This document shows, piece by piece, positions 36,673-45,725 of a stretch of 64,000 nucleotides of DNA; position 1 is the stretch's first letter, and the number at the start of each line of letters is the position of its first letter. Source of the stretch: Isoptericola chiayiensis (GTDB lineage Bacteria > Actinomycetota > Actinomycetes > Actinomycetales > Cellulomonadaceae); NCBI RefSeq assembly GCF_013149805.1, contig NZ_JABEZT010000002.1, positions 496,001-560,000 of the forward strand, written 5' to 3'. Both the position numbers and the translations under genes were made by a program. The notes under the pieces were generated by a model, which worked only from the letters and a program-made list of their open reading frames with translations, was not told the DNA's origin and searched no databases.

Positions 36673-37721
36673 GCGAGAACCAGAACCCCAACACCTCCCA
36701 GGACGTGACGACGTCGACGGGAACCGCCGGTCACCCCGAGCGGTTCAGCGACCCGGGCGTCCCGGAGCACCGGCCCCGACTCACCGACACGGACCCGAAG
36801 GCGAACAAGCGCAGCGAGCGGATCATCGTCCTGCTGTTCGCGCTGTCCTGCCTCGGCGCGATCGCCAGCCTCGTCGCCTACTTCACGGTGCGTCCCGACG
36901 GCACCACCGACCAGACCCGGCTGTCCACGCTGCTGCTCGGCGTGACCATGGCGATCTCGCTGCTCGGCATCGGCATCGCCGCCATCCACTGGGCCAAGGC
37001 CCTGATGAGCGATCACGAGCACGTCGACGAGCGGCACGAGCTCCGGAGCACTCCCGAGGTCCGCGAGGTCGCCGTCAAGCACCTCACCGACGGTGTCGAG
37101 GACTCGGGCATCGGCCGTCGCGGCGTGCTCAAGGGTGCCGCCGTCTCGGCGCTCGCGCTCTTCCCCCTGACCTTCGCCGTGCCGCTGATCTCCAGCGTCG
37201 GCGGGGACTGGAACATCTCGAAGTTCCGGCACACCATCTGGACCTCCGGCAAGCGCCTCGCGTACGACCCCACGGGTCGTCCGATCAAGGCCGCCGACCT
37301 CACGGTCGGCTCCGTGGCGCACGTGATCCCGGAGGAGTCCGAGGAGTACATGGCGTCCCACGAGTGGATCACCGAGAAGGCCAAGGCCGTGGTGCTGCTC
37401 GTCCGCCTCAACCCCGAGGACATCCGTTCCGACCAGTCGCCCGAGGGCGAGACCTGGTCCTACGACGGCATCGTGGCGTACTCGAAGATCTGCACGCACG
37501 TCGGCTGCCCCGTGGCGCTGTACGAGCAGCAGACGCACCACCTGCTGTGCCCCTGCCACCAGTCGACCTTCGACATGGCCGACGGCGCCAAGGTGGTCTT
37601 CGGCCCGGCCAACCGGCCGCTGCCGCAGCTGCCCATCGCCGTCGACGACGAGGGCTACCTCGTGGCCCAGGACGACTTCGCCGAGCCCGTCGGCCCGAGC
37701 TACTGGGAGCGTCTGAAGTGA
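36669..37721 (+). CDS. qcrA: Cytochrome bc1 complex Rieske iron-sulfur subunit
   Basis: Protein of 350 residues. Three N-terminal membrane helices, IIVLLFALSCLGAIASLVAY, LLLGVTMAISLLGIGIAAIH and the one after IGRRGVLKGAAVSAL, are the actinobacterial arrangement. The Rieske cluster is bound by CTHVGC and CPCHQSTF near residues 277-300. It overlaps qcrC and qcrB by GTGA at both ends, giving tight translational coupling. Confidence 0.94.
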   Translation: MSENQNPNTSQDVTTSTGTAGHPERFSDPGVPEHRPRLTDTDPKANKRSERIIVLLFALSCLGAIASLVAYFTVRPDGTTDQTRLSTLLLGVTMAISLLGIGIAAIHWAKALMSDHEHVDERHELRSTPEVREVAVKHLTDGVEDSGIGRRGVLKGAAVSALALFPLTFAVPLISSVGGDWNISKFRHTIWTSGKRLAYDPTGRPIKAADLTVGSVAHVIPEESEEYMASHEWITEKAKAVVLLVRLNPEDIRSDQSPEGETWSYDGIVAYSKICTHVGCPVALYEQQTHHLLCPCHQSTFDMADGAKVVFGPANRPLPQLPIAVDDEGYLVAQDDFAEPVGPSYWERLK

Positions 37722-39421
37722 GCACCGAGACCGCGTCGAACACCGGCGCACCCACCACACCCGTCGGCAAGGCAGCCGACTACCTGGACCAGCGCACCAG
37801 CATCGGTGTCGCCGTCAAGGAGTTCGCGCGCAAGGTCTTCCCGGACCACTGGTCGTTCATGCTGGGCGAGATGGCGCTGTTCTCCTTCGTCGTCCTGCTG
37901 CTGTCCGGCGTGTTCCTCACGATGTTCTTCGACCCGTCGATGGCGCTCGTCGAGTACCACGGCGCAGGGCCGGAGACCATGCAGGGCCAGCTCATGTCGA
38001 CGGCCTTCGCCTCGACGCTGGACCTCTCCTTCGACGTGCGCGGCGGTCTGCTCATGCGGCAGATCCACCACTGGGCCGCCCTGGTCTTCATGGCCTCGAT
38101 CGTCGTGCACATGATGCGCGTGTTCTTCACCGGCGCCTTCCGCAAGCCGCGCGAGATCAACTGGCTCGTGGGCACCGTGCTGCTGATCCTCGGCCTCCTG
38201 GCGGGCTTCTCCGGCTACTCCCTGCCGGACGACGTCCTGTCCGGCAACGGTCTGCGCATCACCGACGGCGTCATCAAGTCGATCCCGGTGATCGGCTCGT
38301 ACATGTCGTACATGGTGTTCGGCGGCGAGTTCCCCGGCGAGCACATCATCCCGCGCCTGTTCACGATCCACATCCTGCTCGTGCCGGCGCTGATCCTCGC
38401 CCTCATCGGGCTCCACCTGTTCCTGATGGTGCTGCACAAGCACACCCAGTACCCCGGTGGCGGCCGCACGGACAAGAACGTCGTCGGCTACCCGCTCTTC
38501 CCGGTGTACGTCGCCAAGATGGGCGGCAACTTCTTCATCGTCTTCGGCATCCTCGCCCTGATGGGTGCCACGATGAGCATCAACAACGTCTGGAACTACG
38601 GGCCGTACGACCCCTCCCCCGTCGGCGCCGGTGCGCAACCCGACTGGTACATGCTCTTCCTCGAAGGGTCGCTCCGACTGATGCCGGGTGCGGGCACGGA
38701 GTGGGTCATCTTCGGGTACACGTTGTCGCTCAACGTGCTGATCCCGGCGGTGGTCATCCCGGGCCTGCTGTTCACGTTCCTCTTCGCGTACCCGTTCATC
38801 GAGGCCAAGGTCACGGGCGACAAGCGCGAGCACCACGTGCTCGACCGTCCGCGCAACGTGCCCGTGCGCACCGGTCTCGGCGTCGCCTTCCTGACGGCGT
38901 TCATCATCCTGGCCCTCGCCGGGTCGAACGACCTCATCGCCACGCACTTCGCGATGTCCCTGAACCAGATCACCTGGGCGTTCCGGATCCTGTTCTTCGT
39001 CGGGCCGGTCTTCGCCTTCTGGGTCACCAAGCGGATCTGCCTGTCGCTGCAGCGCAAGGACCGCGAGCTGGTCCTGCACGGCCACGAGACGGGTCGGATC
39101 GTCCGGTTCGCCAACGGCGAGTACATCGAGGTGCACCGTCCGCTCGACGAGCAGGAGCGCTGGCTGCGGGTCAACTACGACGCGCACCGACCGCTCGAGA
39201 TCGAGCCGGCCACCGACGCCCGTGGCGTCAAGCGCCGCGGCTACAAGAGCGACAAGCGTTGGCAGAAGCTCTCCCGGTTCTTCTACGAGGACCGCGTCGA
39301 GCCGGTGACCCCGGCGGAGCTCGCTGCGGCCCACTCGCACGGTGAGCACGACGAGATCGCCCCGGCGGCACACACCTCCGAGGTCACCTCGGGGACCGAC
39401 ACCGTCGATCGGGAGCGCTGA
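37718..39421 (+). CDS. qcrB: Cytochrome bc1 complex cytochrome b subunit
   Basis: Quinol-oxidising subunit of 567 residues. Haem-ligand helices hold LLMRQIHHWAALVFMASIVV and IIPRLFTIHILLVPALILAL followed by HLFLMVLHKH. The quinol-site sequence is PDWYM (canonical PEWY). A long hydrophilic C-terminal extension with RFANGEYIEVHRPL and a His-rich end is typical of actinobacteria. The gene ends in a strong hairpin. Confidence 0.95.
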   Translation: MSTETASNTGAPTTPVGKAADYLDQRTSIGVAVKEFARKVFPDHWSFMLGEMALFSFVVLLLSGVFLTMFFDPSMALVEYHGAGPETMQGQLMSTAFASTLDLSFDVRGGLLMRQIHHWAALVFMASIVVHMMRVFFTGAFRKPREINWLVGTVLLILGLLAGFSGYSLPDDVLSGNGLRITDGVIKSIPVIGSYMSYMVFGGEFPGEHIIPRLFTIHILLVPALILALIGLHLFLMVLHKHTQYPGGGRTDKNVVGYPLFPVYVAKMGGNFFIVFGILALMGATMSINNVWNYGPYDPSPVGAGAQPDWYMLFLEGSLRLMPGAGTEWVIFGYTLSLNVLIPAVVIPGLLFTFLFAYPFIEAKVTGDKREHHVLDRPRNVPVRTGLGVAFLTAFIILALAGSNDLIATHFAMSLNQITWAFRILFFVGPVFAFWVTKRICLSLQRKDRELVLHGHETGRIVRFANGEYIEVHRPLDEQERWLRVNYDAHRPLEIEPATDARGVKRRGYKSDKRWQKLSRFFYEDRVEPVTPAELAAAHSHGEHDEIAPAAHTSEVTSGTDTVDRER

Positions 39422-39440
39422 GACTCCTGACGGGCCGGAC

Positions 39441-39493
39441 AAGGACCCGCGCAACGCCACAGCCGCTCCTGCGGTCGCGATGCGCGGGTCCTT
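39441..39493 (+). terminator. Terminator after qcrB
   Basis: Arms AAGGACCCGCGCA and TGCGCGGGTCCTT give a 13-bp perfect stem; the 27-base loop holds a small CCGC/GCGG stem. It lies 19 bases after the qcrB stop. Confidence 0.8.
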
Positions 39494-39589
39494 GCCTATC
39501 CTGACCATGGTGGGCATCGCCCATCACGGTTCGACGACACCACGCCGCGCGCTGGACCGCGTGCGGCCCGAACTGGAAGGTACACCAGC

Positions 39590-40210
39590 ATGGCTGTCTA
39601 CACGCTGCCCGACCTGCCCTACGACTACAGCGCGCTCGAGCCGCACATCAGCGGCAAGATCATGGAGCTGCACCACGACAAGCACCACGCCACCTACGTC
39701 GCGGGCGCCAACACCGCGCTGGACAAGCTGGCCGAGGCGCGCGAGTCGGGCGACCTCGCGGCGGTGAACCTGCACGAGAAGAACCTCGCGTTCAACCTCG
39801 GCGGGCACACCAACCACACCATCTTCTGGCACAACCTGTCCCCCGAGGGCGGCGGCGAGCCCACCGGCGAGCTGGCCGAGGCCATCAAGGACCAGTTCGG
39901 CTCCTTCGCCGCGTTCCAAGCCCACTTCGCCGCCACCGCCACCGGCATCCAGGGCTCCGGCTGGGCCGTGCTCGGCTGGGACTCCATCGGCCAGAAGCTG
40001 CTGATCTTCCAGCTCTTCGACCAGCAGGCCAACGTCCCCGTCGGCATCACCCCGCTGCTCATGCTCGACATGTGGGAGCACGCCTTCTACCTCGACTACC
40101 TCAACGTCAAGGCCGAGTACGTCAAGGCGTTCTGGAACATCGCCAACTGGGCCGACGTCGCCGCCCGCCTCGAGCGCGCCCGCACCCAGACCGCAGGCCT
40201 CATCGCCTGA
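39590..40210 (+). CDS. sodA: Superoxide dismutase, Fe/Mn family
   Basis: Enzyme of 206 residues that disproportionates superoxide. Metal ligands are visible as the His in [15 protein letters not shown], the His in NHTIFWHNL, and the Asp and His in [18 protein letters not shown] secretion signal is absent, so it acts in the cytosol. GGAAGG lies upstream of the ATG. It stands between the qcr and cta gene groups, which suits protection against respiratory superoxide but is unusual for that conserved cluster. Confidence 0.95.
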   Translation: MAVYTLPDLPYDYSALEPHISGKIMELHHDKHHATYVAGANTALDKLAEARESGDLAAVNLHEKNLAFNLGGHTNHTIFWHNLSPEGGGEPTGELAEAIKDQFGSFAAFQAHFAATATGIQGSGWAVLGWDSIGQKLLIFQLFDQQANVPVGITPLLMLDMWEHAFYLDYLNVKAEYVKAFWNIANWADVAARLERARTQTAGLIA

Positions 40211-40223
40211 CGATCTCCCTGGC

Positions 40224-40268
40224 ACGGCAGGAGCCCCGGACAGCGCCGCTGTCCGGGGCTCCTGCCGT
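40224..40268 (+). terminator. Terminator after sodA, 21-bp perfect stem
   Basis: Arms 40224-40244 and 40248-40268 are perfect reverse complements with a 3-base loop, 14 bases after the sodA stop. Confidence 0.88.
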
Positions 40269-40314
40269 CTCCGCCCGAGCAATGCCCGCACCTCTCCCAC
40301 TCCCCCTCCCCCCT

Positions 40315-40388
40315 CCCGCGAGGTAGGCCAGAATCTCGTGAGGTAGGCAATCTCAGGCCGAGGTAGGCAACTCCGCGTCGAGGTAGGC
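40315..40388. repeat. Left array: four 20-bp-spaced copies of GAGGTAGGC
   Basis: The core AGGTAGGC starts at 40321, 40341, 40361 and 40381, exactly 20 bases apart. The bases between cores are mostly different from copy to copy, apart from CG-rich bases and a G just before the core and A or C after it. The outermost copy starts CCCGCGAGGTAGGC, which is repeated inverted at the far end of the right array. No gene is present. Confidence 0.92.
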
Positions 40389-40533
40389 ACTGCTTCTCGC
40401 CCGTCGATCGGTTCAGCGCCGACTCCACGTCAGAGTGAGCGTCTGGAACGGCGTTGGGACCGAGGCGGCACTGCCGGACGATGCCGGCCCGATCGTGCAC
40501 GACGCTGACGGGCCGAAACCCGCCGATGCGCAG
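40389..40533. other. 145-bp segment between the two repeat arrays
   Basis: No supported gene. It contains the 10-bp palindrome TCGTGCACGA at 40493-40502. Frames crossing it into the right array exist but lack ribosome sites and consist mainly of translated repeats. Confidence 0.5.
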
Positions 40534-40707
40534 GCCTACCTGGCGGGAGGGTTGCCTACCTGGCGGGGTTGTTGCCTACCTGGTGGGAGGGTTGCCTACC
40601 TGGCGGGGTTGTTGCCTACCTGGTGGGAGGGTTGCCTACCTGGCGGGGTTGTTGCCTACCTGGTGGGAGGGTTGCCTACCTGGCGGGGTTGTTGCCTACC
40701 TCGCGGG
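40534..40707. repeat. Right array: nine 20-bp-spaced copies of GCCTACCT (inverse of left core)
   Basis: The core GCCTACCT starts at 40534 and every 20 bases to 40694. Units alternate between TGGTGGGAGGGTTGCCTACC and TGGCGGGGTTGTTGCCTACC, so there is a 40-bp higher-order repeat present about four times, with only one base difference in the first unit. The near-identity indicates recent expansion. The last copy runs into TCGCGGG, completing a 14-bp terminal inverted repeat with 40315-40328. Confidence 0.95.
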
Positions 40708-40726
40708 TGGGGCGCTGCACAGCACG

Positions 40727-40773
40727 GACGAAGGCCCGCAGCTCCGGGCGAACCGGTGCTGCGGGCCTTCGTC
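40727..40773 (-). terminator. Terminator for the ctaC-ctaD-ctaF unit
   Basis: Arms 40727-40742 and 40758-40773 form a 16-bp perfect stem; the 15-base loop contains a further CCGG/CCGG pair. It lies 35 bases beyond the ctaF stop. Confidence 0.85.
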
Positions 40774-40807
40774 GACGACGAGCGCGGTCTTCCGCCGCGG
40801 TGCTCGG

Positions 40808-41209
40808 CTAGTGCGCGTGCTGGCCGCGGCTGAACTCGAAGACCCAGCCGACGAGCCCGATGATGCCGAGGATGGTGGCGATGTAGAAGACCCACCAGCC
40901 GACCGCGAGGCCGAGGAACGCGACGGCTGCCGCGGCACCGATGACCAGCGGCCACCAGGACCACGGGGCGTAGACGCCCTGGTCGCCGGCGCCCTGCTCG
41001 ATCTCACCGTTCTCGTCGTCCTCGGGACGGGGGTCGGTGTGCTTGGCCTGGACCACCAGGTAGGCGCCGATCATCGCCATCAGGGCGCCGACGAGCGGGA
41101 TCCCCAGGAACCCGACCGGCTCGGTCCAACCCGTGAAGATGCCGTACAGGATCCCGACGAGCACGAAGAAGGGGGCCAGCCACACGAACAGCCGAATCTC
41201 GACCTTCAC
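40808..41209 (-). CDS. ctaF: Cytochrome c oxidase subunit IV (actinobacterial)
   Basis: Small membrane subunit of 133 residues with four helices: [57 protein letters not shown] and [19 protein letters not shown]. The acidic loop [20 protein letters not shown] is typical of the family. The GTG overlaps the ctaD stop as GTGA, and GAGGA lies six bases upstream. Last gene of the ctaC-ctaD-ctaF unit. Confidence 0.92.
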   Translation of the reverse strand: MKVEIRLFVWLAPFFVLVGILYGIFTGWTEPVGFLGIPLVGALMAMIGAYLVVQAKHTDPRPEDDENGEIEQGAGDQGVYAPWSWWPLVIGAAAAVAFLGLAVGWWVFYIATILGIIGLVGWVFEFSRGQHAH

Positions 41210-43044
41210 TTGGTGTCCTCCTCGTCGTCCTGCGGACGCTCGGCGTCGATCACCGCGGTGCTCGACTGCTGCTTCTCCGGGTAGTCCTTCATGGTGAGAT
41301 CCTCGACGTGCTCCGCCTGGCCCCGACGGTCGGCGCCGCCGTAGATCTCGTCGATCATGCCCTGGTTGTGGTGCGGGTCCTCCATCGCGGCGACCTCGGG
41401 GTGGTGCAGGTCGAACGCGGGCGACTCGGACCGGATCCGGGGCAGCGAGGCGAAGTTGTGCCGCGGGGGCGGGCAGGACGTGGCCCACTCGAGCGAGCGG
41501 CCGTAGCCCCACGGGTCGTCGACCTCGACCTTGGGCGCCTTGCGCCAGGTCACGTACACATTCCAGAGGAACGGCAGCGTCGAGGCGGCGAGGATGAAGG
41601 CACCGACCGTGGACAGCTGGTTCTCCCAGGTGAAGCCCTCACCGGGCATGTAGTCCGCGTACCGACGGGCCATGCCCTCGACGCCCAGCCAGTGCTGGAC
41701 GAGGAACGTCATGTGGAACCCGATGAACAGGACCCAGAAGTGGATCTTGCCGAGCCGCTCGTCGAGCATCCGCCCGGTGAACTTGGGCCACCAGAAGTAG
41801 AAGCCGGCGAACATCGCGAACACCACGGTGCCGAAGACGACGTAGTGGAAGTGCGCCACCACGAAGTAGGAGTCGGACAGGTGGAAGTCGAGCGCCGGGC
41901 TGGACAGGATGATGCCCGTCAGACCGCCGAAGAGGAACGTCACGAGGAAGCCGATGGACCAGAGCATCGGTGTCTCGAACGTCAGCTTGCCTCGCCACAG
42001 CGTGCCGATCCAGTTGAAGAACTTCACGCCGGTCGGGACCGCGATGAGCATCGTCATGAAGGCGAAGAAGGGCAGCAGCACGGCGCCGGTGACGTACATG
42101 TGGTGGGCCCACACGGTCACGGACAGGGCGGCGATCGCGATGGTCGCGTAGACCAGGCCCTTGTAGCCGAAGATCGGCTTGCGGCTGAAGACGGGGAAGA
42201 TCTCCGAGACGATGCCGAAGAACGGCAGCGCGATGATGTACACCTCGGGGTGCCCGAAGAACCAGAACAGGTGCTGCCACAGCACCGCTCCGCCGTTGTC
42301 CGGGTTGAAGACCTGGGCGTTGAAGCGGCGGTCGGCGCCGAGCGCGAAGAGCGCGGAGGCCAACGGCGGGAAGGCCATGAGCACCAGGAGGCTGGTGACC
42401 AGGGTGTTCCAGGTGAAGATCGGCATCCGGAACATCGTCATGCCGGGCGCGCGCATGCAGATGATCGTGGTGATGAAGTTGACGGCACCGAGGATGGTGC
42501 CGAAGCCGGCGAGGGCCAACCCGAACACCCACAAGTCTCCACCCAACCCCGGACTGAAGGTCGTGTTGGACAGGGGTGCGTAGGCGAACCAGCCGAACGA
42601 CGCGGCGCCCTGCGGGGTGAAGAACCCGCCGGCGGCGATGAGCCCGCCGAACAGGAACAGCCAGTAGGCGAACATGTTCAGCCGCGGGAACGCGACGTCG
42701 GGCGCGCCGATCTGCAGCGGCATGATCACGTTGGCGAAGCCCGCGAACAGGGGCGTCGCGAACAGCAGCAGCATGATCGTGCCGTGCATGGTGAAGAGCT
42801 GGTTGTACTGCTCCTTGCTCTGCACGATCTGGATGCCGGGAGCGAAGAGCTCGGCACGGATCAGCAGGGCGAGGATGCCTCCCACGGCGAACCAGAAGAA
42901 CGACGTGATCAGGTACATGTACCCGATCGTCTTGTGGTCGGTGGAGGTGATCCACTTGACAACGGTGCGGCCCAGCGTCTGGCGGGCCGGCTGGAGCCCG
43001 GGGATCGCCTCGGCGCCGTAGCCGGTCTCGGTGGTGGTGGCCAT
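41206..43044 (-). CDS. ctaD: Cytochrome c oxidase subunit I
   Basis: Catalytic subunit of 612 residues with 12 helices, binding haem a, haem a3 and CuB. Visible are [20 protein letters not shown] (haem ligand His), [15 protein letters not shown] with the His-Tyr pair, [10 protein letters not shown] with two CuB His, and [15 protein letters not shown] (haem ligands). The hydrophilic C-terminal extension of about 60 residues is acidic. The start overlaps the ctaC stop by one base (TGATG). Confidence 0.96.
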   Translation of the reverse strand: MATTTETGYGAEAIPGLQPARQTLGRTVVKWITSTDHKTIGYMYLITSFFWFAVGGILALLIRAELFAPGIQIVQSKEQYNQLFTMHGTIMLLLFATPLFAGFANVIMPLQIGAPDVAFPRLNMFAYWLFLFGGLIAAGGFFTPQGAASFGWFAYAPLSNTTFSPGLGGDLWVFGLALAGFGTILGAVNFITTIICMRAPGMTMFRMPIFTWNTLVTSLLVLMAFPPLASALFALGADRRFNAQVFNPDNGGAVLWQHLFWFFGHPEVYIIALPFFGIVSEIFPVFSRKPIFGYKGLVYATIAIAALSVTVWAHHMYVTGAVLLPFFAFMTMLIAVPTGVKFFNWIGTLWRGKLTFETPMLWSIGFLVTFLFGGLTGIILSSPALDFHLSDSYFVVAHFHYVVFGTVVFAMFAGFYFWWPKFTGRMLDERLGKIHFWVLFIGFHMTFLVQHWLGVEGMARRYADYMPGEGFTWENQLSTVGAFILAASTLPFLWNVYVTWRKAPKVEVDDPWGYGRSLEWATSCPPPRHNFASLPRIRSESPAFDLHHPEVAAMEDPHHNQGMIDEIYGGADRRGQAEHVEDLTMKDYPEKQQSSTAVIDAERPQDDEEDTK

Positions 43045-43970
43045 CAGCCCTCGACCTCCGGGGTGGTGTCTTCGATGGAGAACTCGGAGTGCTGCTGACG
43101 GTTCAGGTCGAGACCGAGCTCGCCGGTCTGGCCCCGGTCGCGCAGCGCGTCCATCTGGGCGTCGTACTCGGCGCGGTCGACCACCTGCACGTTGAACAGC
43201 ATGCCGGAGTGGAACTCGCCGCAGAGCTCGGCGCACTTGCCGGCGTAGGTGCCCTCGCGCTCGGGGACGACCTGGAAGGTGTTCGTCTTGCCCGGGATCA
43301 TGTCCATCTTGAACAGGAACGCGGGGATCCAGAACGAGTGGATGACGTCGCGGGAGTCGACGGTGAACTCGACCCGCTCGCCGACGGGCAGGTAGAGCGT
43401 CGGCAGGTCCTCCGAGGTGCCGACGGCGCCGTCCACGGTGTCCTCGTCGGTGACGGAGCCCGGCTCGAGCAGCTGCTGGCCGGTCTCGTACACGTCGTCG
43501 TCGAGGTAGTTGAAGTCCCAGCTCCACTGCTTGCCGATGACCTGGATGTTGACGTCCGGTTCCTCGGAGGTGGTGTCCAGGATCTCGGTCATGTCGCGGT
43601 TCGTGTAGAAGAACAGCACGAGGATCATGAGCGTCGGGACGATCGTGTACATGATCTCGAGCGGCATGTGGTACCGCGTCTGGACCGGGAGCCGGTGGTC
43701 GTCGCGACGCTTGCGGTAGGCGGCCACGCACCAGAGCATCAGGCCCCAGGTGATGACGCCGACGGCGAGGGCGGCCACCCAGGACCCGACCCACAGGTCC
43801 GTGATCCGGCCGGTCTGGTTGGTCACCTCCCCGTCGGTGTAACCGGGCAGGTATCCGCGCTGGGCGACGTCGCTGGCGCAGCCGGTGGCCAGGGCCGCGA
43901 CGCCGACGGCGATCGCCGTCGCGCGCAGGGCCCGTGTCCGCCGGGTGCGGGTGGAGCTCTTCGAGTGCAA
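43044..43970 (-). CDS. ctaC: Cytochrome c oxidase subunit II
   Basis: Protein of 308 residues. A lipoprotein-type signal ends in AALATGC, followed by two membrane helices ([20 protein letters not shown] and [20 protein letters not shown]) and an outside cupredoxin domain. The CuA site is [12 protein letters not shown], with an upstream His in [11 protein letters not shown]. The TTG start at 43970 is supported by GAAAGG six bases upstream. First gene of its unit and divergent from the cysteine-desulfurase-like gene. Confidence 0.94.
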   Translation of the reverse strand: MHSKSSTRTRRTRALRATAIAVGVAALATGCASDVAQRGYLPGYTDGEVTNQTGRITDLWVGSWVAALAVGVITWGLMLWCVAAYRKRRDDHRLPVQTRYHMPLEIMYTIVPTLMILVLFFYTNRDMTEILDTTSEEPDVNIQVIGKQWSWDFNYLDDDVYETGQQLLEPGSVTDEDTVDGAVGTSEDLPTLYLPVGERVEFTVDSRDVIHSFWIPAFLFKMDMIPGKTNTFQVVPEREGTYAGKCAELCGEFHSGMLFNVQVVDRAEYDAQMDALRDRGQTGELGLDLNRQQHSEFSIEDTTPEVEG

Positions 43971-44246
43971 GGGAGGCCTTTCACGTCTCGCCCGCCCGAC
44001 GCGTCATCAGTGGGGGCACGCCGGAGGGACATTCGTCCTCGATGGGAGCAGCCTAGCGTGACCTTCACGGTTTCGACGCCAGAAGCGCCCGCTTCCTACC
44101 TGACACGATGCCCTTGCGGCGTCGCCATCCGCGGACTTCGCGACGGCCCACCGGGCCGTGTCAGATCGGCGCCACGTTCGTCGCCCTCCGACGGGCGCGG
44201 CATCATGGTTCCCGGCAGTGCCGGCACCCCGGACGGAAGGCGACGT

Positions 44247-45404
44247 GTGACAGATCCCACCTCCTCCACGGTACGGGCGTACCTGGACAACGCGGGCGGT
44301 GCCCGCTGGCACCCCGCGGCCAGGCAGGCGTTCCTGCAGGCCGTGGACGACGGGTGGGCGGACCCGCGACGCCTGCACACGGAGGGTCGGCGCGCGGCCG
44401 CCCTGCTCGACGGCGCCCGTGAGGCCCTCGCCGCGGGGCTCGGCGCACGGACCGAGGAGATCCGGTTCACGCCCTCCCACAGCGCGTCCCTGCACCAGGC
44501 CACCGCGCAGCTGTCCCGGGCTCGACGGCGCAGCGGGCGTGACGTCGTCGTCGGTGCGACCGAACGGGCGGCGCTGCTGCACGGGGCCTCGCACGCCACC
44601 GCCGCGCTGGGTGGGGCACGCCGCACCGTGGCCGTGGACCGGCTCGGCCGGGTCGACGCCGCGACGTTCGCCGCCGAGCTGCGCGACGGCGTCGCCCTGG
44701 CGGCGCTGCAGCACGCGAACGGCGAGGTGGGCACCCTCCAGCCGCTGCCGGAGGTGCACGCCGCGGCACGGGAGCACGGGGTGCCGCTCCTGGTCGACGC
44801 CGGTGCGAGCGTGGGGCACGTCCCGGTGCCGGAGGCGTGGGACGCCCTCGCCGCCGACCCGGCGGACTGGGGCGCCCCGTCCGGCACGGGTGTCGTGGCG
44901 GTGCGCCAGCGGGTCCGGACGGTCCCCACGGGGCCGGAGGACCCGGAACCCTGGGCGCCCGGCGGCGTCAACGTGCCCGCCGCCTTCGCCGCGGCGGTGG
45001 GCCTGCAGGCGGTCCGGCAGGACCTCGCCGTGGCGGACGCCCGGCGCCGGACGCTGGTGGACCGGATCCGGGCGGAGGTCACGCGGATCCCGGACGTGGA
45101 GGTCGTCGGTGACCCCGACCGACGGCTGCCGCACGTCGTGACGTTCTCGTTCCTCTACGTCGACGGCGAGGCGCTGACGACCGAGCTGGACAGGGAGGGT
45201 TTCGCCGTCGGGTCGGGGTCGGCGTGCACGGCCGGGACGCTGGAGCCCTCCCACGTCCTGGCCGCGATGGGTGTGCTCACGCACGGCAACGTGCGGCTCG
45301 CCCTGGACCGGGCGACGACGGAGCAGGACGTCGAGAGGTTCCTGGCGGTGCTGCCCGGCGCGGTGGCGCGGGTGCGCCGCATGCTCGGCGTGGAGGACCT
45401 GTGA
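44247..45404 (+). CDS. Cysteine desulfurase-like protein lacking the PLP lysine
   Basis: Protein of 385 residues with the fold-type I aminotransferase pattern of IscS/NifS. Conserved are ANGEVGTLQPL (Asn158), LLVDAGASVGHV (Asp184) and the sulfur-carrying Cys in GSGSACTAGTLEPSHVL (Cys327). The segment that normally reads SGHKxxGPKGxG is ADPADWGAPSGTG, with Asp207 where the cofactor Lys should be, and the cofactor-stacking His is Arg107. Normal desulfurase chemistry is therefore doubtful. The stop overlaps tusA as GTGA. GGAAGG lies six bases before the GTG start. Confidence 0.82.
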   Translation: MTDPTSSTVRAYLDNAGGARWHPAARQAFLQAVDDGWADPRRLHTEGRRAAALLDGAREALAAGLGARTEEIRFTPSHSASLHQATAQLSRARRRSGRDVVVGATERAALLHGASHATAALGGARRTVAVDRLGRVDAATFAAELRDGVALAALQHANGEVGTLQPLPEVHAAAREHGVPLLVDAGASVGHVPVPEAWDALAADPADWGAPSGTGVVAVRQRVRTVPTGPEDPEPWAPGGVNVPAAFAAAVGLQAVRQDLAVADARRRTLVDRIRAEVTRIPDVEVVGDPDRRLPHVVTFSFLYVDGEALTTELDREGFAVGSGSACTAGTLEPSHVLAAMGVLTHGNVRLALDRATTEQDVERFLAVLPGAVARVRRMLGVEDL

Positions 45405-45667
45405 GCGGGACGCCGGAGCACGAGGCGGTCGTGGTCGACGCGCGCGGTCTGCGGTGCCCGCTCCCCGTGGTCCGCCTGGCGGCGGCCGCCCGGACGCTGG
45501 CGGCGGGGACCCGCGTCGACGTCCTGGCCACGGACCCGGCGGCACGCTACGACGTCCCGGCGTGGGCCCGCATGCGGGGGCACGAGATGGTGGGCGACGA
45601 GGTCGTCGCCGCCGGCGAGGACGACGAGCACCGGGTGCTGTCGGTCCGCCTGGGCAGCCAGGCATAG
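45401..45667 (+). CDS. tusA: TusA-family sulfur carrier
   Basis: Protein of 88 residues. The TusA signature is VVDARGLRCPLPVVRLA with the persulfide-carrying Cys19 in CPLP. The end (DEHRVLSVRLG) fits the last strand. It overlaps the desulfurase-like gene by four bases, so the two proteins are made together and probably act in one sulfur-transfer step. Confidence 0.88.
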   Translation: MSGTPEHEAVVVDARGLRCPLPVVRLAAAARTLAAGTRVDVLATDPAARYDVPAWARMRGHEMVGDEVVAAGEDDEHRVLSVRLGSQA

Positions 45668-45669
45668 CA

Positions 45670-45706
45670 CGACGGCCGCCGCGACACGGGGTCGCGGCGG
45701 CCGTCG
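45670..45706. terminator. Bidirectional terminator between tusA and erpA
   Basis: Arms CGACGGCCGCCGCGAC and GTCGCGGCGGCCGTCG form a 16-bp perfect stem with a 5-base loop between convergent genes. Confidence 0.85.
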
Positions 45707-45725
45707 GGGACGGTGCGTCTCCGGC

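Noticed and set aside
40534-40707. CRISPR array
   Set aside because: Units are contiguous 20-bp repeats with no unique spacers, and no cas genes are present.
40435-41284. Plus-strand frames reading through the repeat array (YLAGGLPTW-type repeats)
   Set aside because: The 20-bp period is not a multiple of three, so all three frames stay open; there is no ribosome site and the frames run antisense into ctaF.
41308-43098. Long plus-strand frame over ctaD
   Set aside because: Antisense shadow; ctaD on the minus strand has all haem and copper ligands.
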